NCBI RefSeq assembly: GCF_023015985.1
Contig: NZ_JALKAO010000001.1
Location: 434,001-498,000, forward strand
Source: Marivita sp. S6314
GTDB lineage: Bacteria; Pseudomonadota; Alphaproteobacteria; Rhodobacterales; Rhodobacteraceae
Reading direction: 5' to 3'
DNA length: 64,000 nt
Below, in pieces: positions 8,697-17,936 of this stretch. The translations under genes and the position numbers were made by a program. Numbering within the stretch: position 1 is the first letter of the stretch; each line of letters begins with the position of its first letter. Under the pieces are notes generated by a model, which was not told where the DNA came from, did not search any database, and worked only from the letters and a program-made list of their open reading frames with translations.

Positions 8697-9503
8697 TTAT
8701 GCCCAGTCTTCCCCAAGATCCTGCCGCGCCATGTCAACCCAATGCGCCTGAAGCCACGGTGTCGGCTTGGCATAGCGGATCAAGGACGCCCGATACCCGG
8801 CAATCGCTTCGGGCATCTTCGGCCGGCCGTGAAAACAAACAACCTTGGCCGCCGCAGGCAATTTTGCCGGATGCAGGTAATTGCCCGGGAACGGGTTGCA
8901 ATCATACTTGAAACTCACCACCCAATCCTCTGGAATATAGGTGAAAATGCCGTTTTCCATTGCCTTGTGCGACGTATAGCGTTGCTCTGATCCACGCGCC
9001 GTCTCCACCTCCTGATACGGGTGCGCCGCCAGATCCTCGTACAAGAACCCATGCGCCGCCGGATCATACCGAAACACCGATCCGTGCCCGGTCGGCCGGC
9101 CCTTGCGCTTCTCGGTCCAGTCATGCCGCATGACGACATGCCCCGGTGCCAGCTCCAGCAGTTCATCCAGCGCCCCGGTGATCACCACGTCCAGATCAAA
9201 TCCCAGAACGGGACCGGTCAAATCAGGAATAAGACCCGGCTTGAAAAGCGAAACCTTGCGCATCGCCCCCTGTCGGTTCGCAACTTTCAACGCATCGTTC
9301 ATCGGCCCGGCAAATGGCTCGACCGGAAGATCCAGAATTTCGATATCAGGATGCAGGCCCGCCGCCTCTTCCGTCATACACAGGAACCGCACCGGCATGG
9401 ACAGGTTGCGGCGCACGCCGGAATACAATCGGTTCACGTATTCCGGCCCGAACAACGTGCCCCATTTGATGCAGGCAACCGTGGCATGTGATGGCAAAGT
9501 CAT
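8697..9503 (-). CDS. Glycosyltransferase-like protein with DxD motif
   Basis: A 268-residue cytoplasmic protein with no signal peptide. It opens with a Rossmann-like strand ('ATVACIKWGTLFGPEYVNRL') and carries 'GFDLDVVITGALDELL', a DxD-type nucleotide-sugar site as in GT-A fold transferases of the GT8 type. Later conserved-looking patches include 'GHGSVFRYDP', 'ENGIFTYIPEDWVVSFKYD' and 'VVCFHGRPKMPEA', the last resembling the terminal HxG metal-binding motif of GT8 enzymes. Donor and acceptor are unknown. It is divergent from rsgA, with 211 bases between the two starts; no promoter element was singled out there. Confidence 0.6.
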   Translation of the reverse strand: MTLPSHATVACIKWGTLFGPEYVNRLYSGVRRNLSMPVRFLCMTEEAAGLHPDIEILDLPVEPFAGPMNDALKVANRQGAMRKVSLFKPGLIPDLTGPVLGFDLDVVITGALDELLELAPGHVVMRHDWTEKRKGRPTGHGSVFRYDPAAHGFLYEDLAAHPYQEVETARGSEQRYTSHKAMENGIFTYIPEDWVVSFKYDCNPFPGNYLHPAKLPAAAKVVCFHGRPKMPEAIAGYRASLIRYAKPTPWLQAHWVDMARQDLGEDWA

Positions 9504-9714
9504 GCGCTCCGCTTAGCAACGCGGCAGCAAAATGACCAGATGGCGCTTGTCGCACACAGCGCGACGCGATAGCTTTGCCCCATCGCAATCCCAGCGCAGG
9601 AGGGCATTATGGAGAATATGCGTACCCTGCGGGCGTCCGCTTGACCGGGCAGCCCGTTCGCAAATCTGCGCCCACCGTGGGCCAGACGCTGAACTCTGCG
9701 ACAGGACACACCCA

Positions 9715-10737
9715 TTGAAACGCTTTTCTCTTTCCGATCTTGGATGGTCGGACCATTTCGCGCGACAACTGACCGAAGACGACACGGCCCTTTCCCCGGC
9801 CCGCATCTCAGAGGTGCATCGCACCCAGGTTGCCGCCATAATGCCAGCCGGGGAAACCCGGCTGCACCCCACGGAACTCACCAGCGCCTATGCCGTTGGC
9901 GATTGGGTGCTAACGGATGGCACATCAGCCCTGCGGCGCCTGACCCCACAGACCGATCTGCACCGCAAATCCGCGGGGCACACCGCCTCAGAACAACGCA
10001 TCGCGGCCAATGTCGACACGGTTGGCCTGGTGACAAGCTGCAACGATGAATTCAACGTGGCGCGTCTGGAACGGTATCTGGCCATCGCTTTGGCCTCGGG
10101 TGCATTGCCGCTTGTGATCCTAACCAAGGCAGATCTGACAGACGACCCCACCACGTTCAAAACCCGGGCCGAACGTCTGTCCCCCCTCGTGACCGCAATC
10201 ACGGTGAACGCCAAGGACGCGGAGGATGTCGCGCGCCTGTCCCCGTGGTGCAGCAACGCGCAAACCCTTGCCCTGCTTGGATCATCCGGCGTCGGCAAAA
10301 CAACCTTGCGCAACGCGTTAACCGGTGAATCCGCGTCCACGCAAACGATCCGCGACGACGACAGCAAGGGACGGCACACCACAACCCATCGCGCCCTGCG
10401 CCCAACCCTGACGGGCGGATGGTTGATCGACACGCCGGGCATGCGGGAATTGCAACTGTCGGGCACCGGGGACGGCATTGACGAGCTGTTCGAAGACATC
10501 GACACCCTTGCCGCGCAATGCAAGTTTTCGGATTGCGCGCATGCCACGGAACCGGGATGCGCCGTTAAGGCGGCTTTGCAGAGCGGTGATCTGGATCAGA
10601 CCCGGTTTGACCGGTGGCAAAAGCTGAAACGGGAAGACCGCTACAATTCGGAAACGCTGGCGGACTCCCGGGCGCGTGACAAATCCTTCGGCAAGATGGT
10701 CAAAACCGCGATGGCAGACAAATCAAAACGGCGATAA
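9715..10737 (+). CDS. rsgA: Ribosome small subunit-dependent GTPase A (RsgA/YjeQ)
   Basis: Circularly permuted GTPase that assists late 30S subunit maturation. Counting from a TTG start at 9715 (340 residues), the OB-fold N-terminus is followed by G4 'TKAD' (137-140), then G1 GSSGVGKT (189-196) and G3 'DTPGM' (about 238), the permuted order that defines the family. A C-terminal zinc knuckle of the form Cys-x5-Cys-x-His-x5-Cys is visible in 'CKFSDCAHATEPGC'. TTG is preferred because the family N-terminus 'KRFSLSDLGWSDHF' begins there and ACAGGAC lies upstream. The next in-frame ATG going downstream is inside the domain. Confidence 0.93.
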   Translation: MKRFSLSDLGWSDHFARQLTEDDTALSPARISEVHRTQVAAIMPAGETRLHPTELTSAYAVGDWVLTDGTSALRRLTPQTDLHRKSAGHTASEQRIAANVDTVGLVTSCNDEFNVARLERYLAIALASGALPLVILTKADLTDDPTTFKTRAERLSPLVTAITVNAKDAEDVARLSPWCSNAQTLALLGSSGVGKTTLRNALTGESASTQTIRDDDSKGRHTTTHRALRPTLTGGWLIDTPGMRELQLSGTGDGIDELFEDIDTLAAQCKFSDCAHATEPGCAVKAALQSGDLDQTRFDRWQKLKREDRYNSETLADSRARDKSFGKMVKTAMADKSKRR

Positions 10738-10743
10738 CGAAAA

Positions 10744-10765
10744 CGGCGGGCAATTCTGCCCGCCG
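10744..10765 (-). terminator. Hairpin terminator of the M20 gene, between convergent genes
   Basis: CGGCGGGCA (10744-10752), loop ATTC, TGCCCGCCG (10757-10765): a perfect 9-bp stem. On the minus strand it is followed by a short T-rich stretch (CGTTTTCG), so it fits termination of the leftward M20 operon. On the plus strand there is no U tract, so rsgA termination here would be weak. Confidence 0.7.
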
Positions 10766-10787
10766 CTCTTCACAGGTTACGTTAAGA

Positions 10788-11951
10788 TCACGCCGCAGGC
10801 ATGCGTTTTTCCACAATTTCCGCCCACCATGAACACCCTGCCGGGATCGCATCGTCGTTGAAGTTATACTCCGGATGATGCACCGATGCAGAATCCCCGT
10901 TGCCAACTAGGATATACGCACCCGGTCGTTCTTCGAGCATGAACGCAAAATCTTCGCCGCCCATCGTGATCGGCTCTTCTTGACACACCCCTGACACCGA
11001 CCGCGCCACTTCTGAAGCAAATTCGGTCTGTTCCGGATGATTGACCATCGCGGGATAATTCCGGGTATAGGTCACGTCCGCGGTGCCGCCAAAGGTGGCG
11101 CAGATGCCGTTGCAAATCTCGGTCATGCGTGTCTCGGCCAGATCGCGCGTCTCGGGCGTCATGGTGCGCACGGTGCCCTTCAACGTCACCCGCTGCGGGA
11201 TCACGTTGAACGCGTTAGACGATGTCTCGAAAGACGTGACCGACACCACGATCGGGTCCGCCGGAACCGCGTTGCGGCTGGCAATTGTCTGCAACGCCAG
11301 AACCGCATGCGCCGCCAAAACCGTCGTATCGACCGTTTCATTCGGTTTCGCCGCATGCCCGCCGCGCCCTTCAAGCACGATCTCGAAAAGGTCGGTTGCG
11401 GCAAAAAACACGCCGGGGCGGATGGCAAAATCTCCGACCGGCAGACCCGGCCAATTGTGCATCCCGTACACTTCCTGAATGCCCCAACGGTCCATCATGC
11501 CATCGTCGCACATCTCTTTCCCGCCGCCGCCGCCTTCTTCTGCGGGCTGGAAAATCACCACGGCGGTGCCGTCGAAATTGCGCGTTTCAGCCAGGTACTT
11601 TGCCGCGCCCAAAAGCATCGCCGTGTGGCCATCATGCCCGCAGGCATGCATCGCGCCGTCGGTTTTCGATGCATAGTCCAGACCGGTTTGTTCGTGGATC
11701 GGCAGCGCATCCATATCGGCCCGCAACCCGATGACTTTGCCTGATGTATCCGATTTGCCTTTGATCACGCCGACAACGCCGGTCCGGCCAATGCCGGTCA
11801 CCACCTCGTCACAGCCAAAGGCCTGCAGCTTTTCCGCCACCATCGCGCTGGTGCGGTGGGTGTCGAACAGGATCTCAGGATGTTCGTGCAAATCACGCCG
11901 CCAGGTGGCGATTTCATCCTGTAGCTCAGCGAGTCGGTTCTTTACGGGCAT
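10788..11951 (-). CDS. M20 family amidohydrolase (hippurate hydrolase/IAA-amino acid hydrolase type), copy 1
   Basis: Metal-dependent hydrolase of N-acyl amino acids (387 residues). Metal-site motifs typical of M20D are present: 'GLRADMDALPI', 'HACGHDGHTAMLLG', 'QPAEEGGGGG' and a C-terminal 'MGGEDFAFMLE'. I start it at MPVKNRLAEL (ATG 11949-11951), which matches the start of its neighbour; the longer open frame has no ribosome site. It follows a close paralogue after 26 bases, so the pair arose by tandem duplication. Likely substrates are imported N-acyl amino acids or amides delivered by the adjacent peptide ABC transporter. The exact substrate is unknown. Confidence 0.88.
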   Translation of the reverse strand: MPVKNRLAELQDEIATWRRDLHEHPEILFDTHRTSAMVAEKLQAFGCDEVVTGIGRTGVVGVIKGKSDTSGKVIGLRADMDALPIHEQTGLDYASKTDGAMHACGHDGHTAMLLGAAKYLAETRNFDGTAVVIFQPAEEGGGGGKEMCDDGMMDRWGIQEVYGMHNWPGLPVGDFAIRPGVFFAATDLFEIVLEGRGGHAAKPNETVDTTVLAAHAVLALQTIASRNAVPADPIVVSVTSFETSSNAFNVIPQRVTLKGTVRTMTPETRDLAETRMTEICNGICATFGGTADVTYTRNYPAMVNHPEQTEFASEVARSVSGVCQEEPITMGGEDFAFMLEERPGAYILVGNGDSASVHHPEYNFNDDAIPAGCSWWAEIVEKRMPAA

Positions 11952-11977
11952 TCTTTCTGCGTCCTTCTGATTGCGGT

Positions 11978-13147
11978 TCAGGATGCGCTTGGCATCCGTT
12001 GTTCGACAAGTTCGGCAAACCAGCTGCACCCGGCCGGGATTGCGTCGTCCGAAAAATTATAAGCCGGGTGGTGGCACATCGCCGTGTCCCCGTTGCCAAG
12101 GAAGATATAGGCCCCCGGTCGGGCTTCAAGCATGTATGAAAAGTCCTCGGCAGGCATGATCGGATCGACATTGTCGTCCACATCGCCTGCCACCGCGCGC
12201 GCTGCGTCAGCTGCATACGCCGTCTCTGCCGGGTGATTCACCGTGACCGGATAGCCCTCCTGCCAGTCCACCTCAGCGCGCGCCCCGAACCCGGATGCTA
12301 TATCCTCGGCCAAACGCCGGATGCGCTGTTCCGCCTGCTTGCGGCAGTCCGCGTCCAGCGTCCGCACCGTCCCGCGCATCGTGACCTTGTCTGCAATCAC
12401 ATTCGACGCGTTGCTGTCGGTCTCGAACGTGCCCACCGTAACGACAACGCGCCGCACCGGATTGACGTTACGCGCCACAACCGATTGCAAAGCCACAACA
12501 ATATGGGCTGCGACCAGCGTTGTATCCACCGCTTCATGCGGCGCACCGGCATGGCCTCCGTGCCCTTTCACGTGAATCTGAAATTCATCTGCCGAGGCAA
12601 GCAACGCCCCGGGCCGGATCGCAAACTGCCCCACCGGAAGACCCGGCGTGTTGTGCAGGCCGTACACCTCTTGGATGTTCCAGCGGTCCATCATCCCGTC
12701 ATTGACCATCTCGCGCCCGCCGCCGCCGCCTTCTTCGGCAGGTTGGAAAATGAGCACAACAGTCCCGTCAAAGTTCCGCGTCTCGGCCAGATACTGCGCC
12801 GCACCAAGCAGCATCGCGGTATGCCCGTCATGCCCGCACGCATGCATCTTGCCGGGCACCGTGCTGGCATAGTCCAGCCCGGTCGTTTCCTCAATCGGCA
12901 ATGCGTCCATGTCTGCCCGCAATCCTATCACGCGCCCGGACGTATCCGACTTGCCCTTGATCACGCCAACAACCCCGGTGCGACCGATCCCGGTGACCAC
13001 CTCGTCCACACCAAAAGCCTTGAGTTTTTCCTCCACGAAAGACGCTGTTTCATGCACATCGAACATCAGTTCCGGATGCGCATGCAGATGACGCCGCCAT
13101 TCGGTGATCTCGTCGGCCATATCCGCCAACCGGTTCTTGATAGGCAT
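11978..13147 (-). CDS. M20 family amidohydrolase (hippurate hydrolase type), copy 2
   Basis: A 389-residue paralogue of the downstream gene, with long identical stretches around 'RADMDALPI', 'HACGHDGHTAMLLGAA' and 'AEEGGGGG', and C-terminal 'MPAEDFSYMLE'. It starts at MPIKNRLADM with no shorter option needed. The two copies differ most in the lid/dimerisation domain (about residues 190-300), where substrate preference is set in M20 enzymes, so they may split the substrate range. It is transcribed after the FAD oxidoreductase, 66 bases downstream of that gene's stop. Confidence 0.88.
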   Translation of the reverse strand: MPIKNRLADMADEITEWRRHLHAHPELMFDVHETASFVEEKLKAFGVDEVVTGIGRTGVVGVIKGKSDTSGRVIGLRADMDALPIEETTGLDYASTVPGKMHACGHDGHTAMLLGAAQYLAETRNFDGTVVLIFQPAEEGGGGGREMVNDGMMDRWNIQEVYGLHNTPGLPVGQFAIRPGALLASADEFQIHVKGHGGHAGAPHEAVDTTLVAAHIVVALQSVVARNVNPVRRVVVTVGTFETDSNASNVIADKVTMRGTVRTLDADCRKQAEQRIRRLAEDIASGFGARAEVDWQEGYPVTVNHPAETAYAADAARAVAGDVDDNVDPIMPAEDFSYMLEARPGAYIFLGNGDTAMCHHPAYNFSDDAIPAGCSWFAELVEQRMPSAS

Positions 13148-13213
13148 CCGCTTTACTCCACATTCCCAACTGTGCGCGGCACTGTCGCGCAGGCCAGCGC
13201 GAAGGACAAGGCA

Positions 13214-14563
13214 TTACAGCGCCGGACCCAGCTCCATCGGGCTGCCATCGGTGAATCGGGACAGCCTGAAGCGGTTCAGATCATGCTTTGGGTCGTCTCC
13301 ACAGACCAGGTCCGCCAGAACCCGGCCCATACCGGGTCCGATGCCGAACCCATGCCCGCACATGCCTGTGCCAATGGTCAAACCCGGCACAGAGGCCACC
13401 CGGTCTATCACCGGCACAACATCCGGCAGCACATCAATCATCCCCGCCCAGATCGACCGGTACCGGATCGGACCCACTTCGGGGAACACGCGCTCCACGT
13501 CCCGCGCCACACGTTGCAAGCGGCGGCTGTTCGGTTTCGGATTCAACACCCGGATCGCCTCAAACGGGCTGACCTCGTCACCGGCCCAGTGACGCTTTGT
13601 GCCCCACGCATCCGGATAGCCCTTGGGCGCCCCAGGCAACAGGCGCGTGCCAAACGGATTGTCCTTCAGATACGGCCCGTATTTCGGCAAGGCCCGCAAA
13701 GCGTCGGGCCCCACGAAGAACTCGTGATATCCGCCCGCGGCCAGGGACGCGCCCCCATCGGCCCGCGTTCGGAAGGCAAACCCTTTGCCCGCAGCGGCCC
13801 CGGCATGTGGCAAAGCCACCGGTTCGGTGGCCCCGACGCTGGCGCGCACCGACAATTGCGGAATCGAGACGCCATGTGCCCGCAGAAACAACGACGACCA
13901 CGCACCACCGGCGACAACCACGTCCGAACAGGCAATGCGCCCGGCCTCGGTATACACACCGGCAACGCGGCCACCGACAAGATCAAGCGTGCGCACCGCA
14001 CAATTCTCGACCAGCACCGCACCTTCGCGCACCGCGATCCCGGCCAGCGCCGGAACCGCCACCCAAGGCTCTGCGCGCATGTCCGACGGCGTTGTCAGCG
14101 CGCCGGCAAACCCGGCTTTGGCCAGTTCCGGAAACCGCCGCGCCAGATCGCGTTTGTCCAGCAAGACACTGTCCACACCCTGCGCCTGTGCATGTGGCAA
14201 CCACGCGGCATAATCCGCCATGCCCGACGCATCCTGCGCAAGGTAGGTCACCCCCGACCGCACCAAGCCGATATCCACGTTGGTCTGGCTTGCCAGTTCG
14301 GTCCAAAGCGCGTTGGCCTCGACCATGATCGGCAGCTCAAACGGGTCCCGCCCCTGCTGGCGGATCCACCCCCAATTGCGCGAAGACTGCTCTCCAGCGA
14401 TACGGCCCTTTTCACACAGCACCACCCGCCGTCCCTTGCGGGCCAGAAACAACGCGGTGCACACGCCAATTACGCCACCGCCAAGCACCACAACATCGGT
14501 CTCGCGGGGCGGTGGCCCGGCAAAGGCCACCGGTGATGCCTCGGAAATCGGGAACGGCGTCAT
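13214..14563 (-). CDS. FAD-dependent oxidoreductase, D-amino acid oxidase (DAO) family
   Basis: Flavin enzyme that probably oxidises an amine or amino acid to an imine. The 449-residue protein carries the dinucleotide-binding motif 'VLGGGVIGVCTALFLA' at about residues 25-40, a second conserved patch 'SSRNWGWIRQQGRDP', and the DAO C-terminal 'GTGMCGHGFGIGPGMGRVLA'. The start codon overlaps the stop of the ArgE-like gene (ATGA, 14560-14563), so the two are translationally coupled. Its place among deacylases and a peptide transporter suggests it acts on the free amino acid released by them. An opine- or imino-acid-type substrate is possible. Confidence 0.85.
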   Translation of the reverse strand: MTPFPISEASPVAFAGPPPRETDVVVLGGGVIGVCTALFLARKGRRVVLCEKGRIAGEQSSRNWGWIRQQGRDPFELPIMVEANALWTELASQTNVDIGLVRSGVTYLAQDASGMADYAAWLPHAQAQGVDSVLLDKRDLARRFPELAKAGFAGALTTPSDMRAEPWVAVPALAGIAVREGAVLVENCAVRTLDLVGGRVAGVYTEAGRIACSDVVVAGGAWSSLFLRAHGVSIPQLSVRASVGATEPVALPHAGAAAGKGFAFRTRADGGASLAAGGYHEFFVGPDALRALPKYGPYLKDNPFGTRLLPGAPKGYPDAWGTKRHWAGDEVSPFEAIRVLNPKPNSRRLQRVARDVERVFPEVGPIRYRSIWAGMIDVLPDVVPVIDRVASVPGLTIGTGMCGHGFGIGPGMGRVLADLVCGDDPKHDLNRFRLSRFTDGSPMELGPAL

Positions 14564-15726
14564 GTCTGCAGGTGATCCAGCAATCGCTCCATAAACGCCT
14601 GACCTTGGCTGAACTGGTCCACCGTGATGTATTCATCCGGCTGGTGCGCAACCGCGATATCGCCGGGACCACATACCACAACCGAATACCCAACCGCCTG
14701 AAAATGGCTGGCCTCGGTGCCGTAGGACACGTGCTGCGTGCCGTTGTCCCCGGTCAGCTGTCGCACAAGCGTCTCGGCCTTCCCGTCCTGTTCCGGTTTG
14801 AACGGCGGCAGTGTGGACGTCCGGGTGATATCTATCCGCGTTTCGGGGCGCACGGCTTTCATGCTTGCTTCGATCTCACCCGCAGCGGCACGCAACCGGT
14901 CCTCCCACTCGTCCAGGGAGTCTCCGGGCACGACGCGAAACCCGATGCCAAATTCGCAGTCCTTTGCCGTGATATTATGCGCGGTGCCGCCGGAAATCTG
15001 CCCAACATGGGTGTTGCTGTATGGCGGGTCAAACAACGCCGCGACCGGTCCCGGCGTTTTAGCCGCTTCCTCCGCGTTCATCCGGTTCGCCCAGTCGATC
15101 AGCTTTGCGCCATACATGATCGCATTGACGCCGGTATGCATGATGGACGAATGCACCTCGAACCCGTGGACATGGACCCAGAACATTTTGCTGCCCTTAT
15201 GGCCTGTCACCGCCTTGAGCATTGTTGGTTCTCCAACGATGACCGTGTCGGCGCGCGGGACCGTGCCCTGCATCGCCTCAATCAGGGGCGGCGCGCCGGT
15301 ACATCCGATCTCCTCGTCAAAGCTCAGCGCAATCTGCAAAGGACGTTTGACACCCCTGCGATGCGCCTCGACCAACGCCCAAATCGCCAGCGCATCGAAC
15401 CCTTTCATGTCCGTGGTTCCCCGGCCAAACAGCTTGCCGTCGCGTTCGGTCACCGTGAACGGATCGGTCGACCAGGGTTGACCGTCCACCGGAACCACAT
15501 CGGTGTGCCCGGACAGCACCACACCGCCCTCTTGCTCGGGGCCGACATGGGCAAACAGCGCCGCCTTGGACGGGTCATCCGCCTTGATATGCCGATGGCA
15601 CCGGATCCCATGTCCGGTCAGATACGCGTCGACCCAATCTATCAGGGGCAGGTTTGTATCGCGGCTGACAGTGGGAAACCCGACAAGGGCGTCAAGAATT
15701 TCACGTGCGTTCAGGGATTTTGGCAT
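14560..15726 (-). CDS. M20 family deacetylase, acetylornithine deacetylase (ArgE)-like
   Basis: A 388-residue zinc hydrolase. Metal-binding motifs are 'LSGHTDVVPVDGQPW', 'GRGTTDMKGFDALAI' and 'SFDEEIGCTGAPPLIEAM', the ArgE/DapE (M20A) pattern, distinct from the two M20D enzymes nearby. ArgE removes acetyl from N-acetylornithine, but the catabolic context (peptide ABC transporter, DAO oxidase) makes a broader N-acyl amino acid deacylase equally likely. It lies 122 bases downstream of the fused ATPase gene. Confidence 0.85.
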   Translation of the reverse strand: MPKSLNAREILDALVGFPTVSRDTNLPLIDWVDAYLTGHGIRCHRHIKADDPSKAALFAHVGPEQEGGVVLSGHTDVVPVDGQPWSTDPFTVTERDGKLFGRGTTDMKGFDALAIWALVEAHRRGVKRPLQIALSFDEEIGCTGAPPLIEAMQGTVPRADTVIVGEPTMLKAVTGHKGSKMFWVHVHGFEVHSSIMHTGVNAIMYGAKLIDWANRMNAEEAAKTPGPVAALFDPPYSNTHVGQISGGTAHNITAKDCEFGIGFRVVPGDSLDEWEDRLRAAAGEIEASMKAVRPETRIDITRTSTLPPFKPEQDGKAETLVRQLTGDNGTQHVSYGTEASHFQAVGYSVVVCGPGDIAVAHQPDEYITVDQFSQGQAFMERLLDHLQT

Positions 15727-15770
15727 CTGGGGTCACTTTGCGAGTTCAGACAATGGATCATCCGCCAGCC

Positions 15771-15815
15771 CCGATGGCCACGCGGCACCCTGCGGTCACT
15801 CCGGTTGGCCATCGG
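15771..15815. repeat. 10-bp inverted repeat between the ABC ATPase and deacetylase genes
   Basis: CCGATGGCCA (15771-15780) and TGGCCATCGG (15806-15815) are perfect complements with a 25-base spacer. The element sits in the 122-base gap between the fused ATPase gene and the ArgE-like gene. It could be an mRNA-processing or attenuating stem. There is no U tract, so it is not a standard terminator. Confidence 0.45.
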
Positions 15816-15848
15816 CCCCGCGCGGCGGGCGCACGCGGGGGACCGGCG

Positions 15849-17669
15849 TCAGTAGCCGCTATCGGTCACCAGAACGCGATGTCCGGGGGCGACTTCTTTG
15901 TATTCGGACGGCGCAGGATCGTAATCCAACCCGTGGATCGGCGACGGGATCGGCTTGAAGTTCAGATCCTTCTCGGATTTCCGCCGCTTCGGATCGGCAA
16001 TCGGCACCGCCTTCATCAACGCCTGCGTATACGGGTGCTGCGGGTTTTCGAACACCGCGCGGCGTGGGCCAATTTCGACAATCCGGCCCAGATACATTAC
16101 ACCCACATGATGGCTGACCCGTTCCACCACCGCCATGTCATGGCTGATGAACAGGTAGGACACGCCCAATTCGGCCTGAAGCTCCAGCATCAGGTTCAAA
16201 ACCTGCGCCTGCACGGACACATCCAGCGCCGACACCGCTTCGTCCGACACGATCAGCTTGGGGTTCAGAGCCAGCGCCCGCGCAATCGCGATCCGCTGCC
16301 GCTGACCACCAGAAAGTTCATGCGGATAGCGCTGCATGAAACTGCGCGGCAGCTCCACCCGGTCGAACAGCATTTCGACCCGCTTCTGCATTTCCGAAGA
16401 CGACCCCATGCCAAAATTCCGCATCGGTTCAGATACTTGGTCGGACAACTGCATCTGTGGGTTTAACGAAGCAAACGGATCCTGAAACACCATCTGCATG
16501 TCGCGCCGCGCGTCGCGCAGCCCTTGCTGATCCAGCGCCATGATGTCCTTGCCATCCAGCACAACGCTGCCTGACAACGGCTCCACCAACCGCAGGATAG
16601 ACCGCCCCGCGCTTGACTTGCCGCAGCCGGATTCCCCCACAAGGCTTAGCGTCTGCCCCTTGTTGACGCTAAAGGACAAATCCTCGACCGCATGCACATT
16701 GGCAATCGTGCGCCGGAAGAACCCGCCCTTGACCGGGAAGCGCGTGGTCAGGTTCTTGACCTCCAGCAACACCTCGTCAGATCCGGTGATCGGCGGCACA
16801 TCTGCCCCGTCCTTGCCCAAAAGCTGCATCGGGCGCGGCAGGTCCGTGCCTTCCATTTGCCCCAGCTTGGGAACCGCCGCCAGCAATGCCTGTGTATAGG
16901 GATGCTGCGGGTTCTCGAAAATCTCGTTGACGGTGCCCTCTTCCACCTTGTTGCCGCGAAACATGACCACGACCCGGTCGGCCATCTGCGCCACGACAGC
17001 CATGTCGTGGGTGATGAACATCACGGCCGTCCCGGTTTCACGCTTCAACCGGTCCATCAGTGCCAGGATTTCCGCCTGAATCGTCACATCCAAAGCCGTG
17101 GTCGGTTCGTCCGCGATCAACAGGCGCGGCTCACAGGCCAGCGCCATCGCAATCACAACCCGCTGCCGCATGCCGCCGGACAATTCATGCGGGTACTGCT
17201 TCAGCCGCCGCTCTGGTTCGGGGATGCGCACCTGCCGCAACAGCTCGATCGCGCGTTCATCGGCCTGCGCCTTTGACATGCCCTTGTGCAGCCGCAGCCC
17301 TTCGGTCAATTGCCGTCCAACCGTGAACACCGGGTTCAACGCGGTCATCGGTTCCTGAAAGATCATCCCGATCTCGTTGCCGCGGATCGTCCGCATCAGA
17401 TCCTGATCGGTGTCAGCAAGGTTCACCTTGCCCGCATCCCTGCGGTCGAACAGCAACCGCCCCCCCGCGATATCGCCACCGCCAAATTCAATAAGACGCA
17501 TCAGCGCCAGCGATGACACCGACTTGCCAGAGCCCGATTCTCCAACAACACAGACGGTTTCACCCGGGTTGATCTCGAACGAAACGTCCTCAACACCGAC
17601 AACGGTTCCGGACTTGGTTTGAAATTCGACCCGGAGGTTTTCAATACTGGCGATGCTGCCGTCAGGCAT
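15849..17669 (-). CDS. Peptide ABC transporter ATP-binding protein, fused DppD-DppF type
   Basis: A 606-residue ATPase with two complete nucleotide-binding domains in one chain. Domain 1 has Walker A 'GESGSGKSVS' (about 38-47), signature 'LSGGMRQR' and Walker B 'LLIADEPTTALD'. Domain 2 has Walker A 'GESGCGKSSAG' (about 353), signature 'LSGGQRQR' and 'LIVSDEAVSALD'. Each domain is followed by the oligopeptide-transporter tail ('NPQHPYTQALL', 'NPQHPYTQALM'). It energises the binding protein and permeases encoded divergently at 17.9-21.8 kb. The 267-base divergent gap (17670-17936) must hold promoters for both arms; no clear operator was recognised. Confidence 0.95.
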   Translation of the reverse strand: MPDGSIASIENLRVEFQTKSGTVVGVEDVSFEINPGETVCVVGESGSGKSVSSLALMRLIEFGGGDIAGGRLLFDRRDAGKVNLADTDQDLMRTIRGNEIGMIFQEPMTALNPVFTVGRQLTEGLRLHKGMSKAQADERAIELLRQVRIPEPERRLKQYPHELSGGMRQRVVIAMALACEPRLLIADEPTTALDVTIQAEILALMDRLKRETGTAVMFITHDMAVVAQMADRVVVMFRGNKVEEGTVNEIFENPQHPYTQALLAAVPKLGQMEGTDLPRPMQLLGKDGADVPPITGSDEVLLEVKNLTTRFPVKGGFFRRTIANVHAVEDLSFSVNKGQTLSLVGESGCGKSSAGRSILRLVEPLSGSVVLDGKDIMALDQQGLRDARRDMQMVFQDPFASLNPQMQLSDQVSEPMRNFGMGSSSEMQKRVEMLFDRVELPRSFMQRYPHELSGGQRQRIAIARALALNPKLIVSDEAVSALDVSVQAQVLNLMLELQAELGVSYLFISHDMAVVERVSHHVGVMYLGRIVEIGPRRAVFENPQHPYTQALMKAVPIADPKRRKSEKDLNFKPIPSPIHGLDYDPAPSEYKEVAPGHRVLVTDSGY

Positions 17670-17936
17670 GGGCGCGGTCCTTTCGCTGACACGTACGCAA
17701 ACGCTAACCGCAGATTGGCCAGAGTCAAACGCTGTCTCGACGTCGCATTGCGAAACCGACGTCAGGGTCTTGCATTTTGCCGAAAAGCTGTTTCGATGCG
17801 CACACAGGGGGAAAATACCTGCGTCTTGTCACCGTGAACCTGCTCCATCAGCGCGCAGCGCCGCAATCGGCAACACCCAAACCTTTCCCACCAACGAGAA
17901 CGACATAGCCAAACTATGTCCAACAAGGAGAGACGA

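Noticed and set aside
12233-14536. A 767-codon open frame on the plus strand opposite the M20 and DAO genes
   Set aside because: It is the antisense of well-supported genes in GC-rich DNA; the product is rich in Arg, His and Pro and shows no domain, as expected for a shadow frame.
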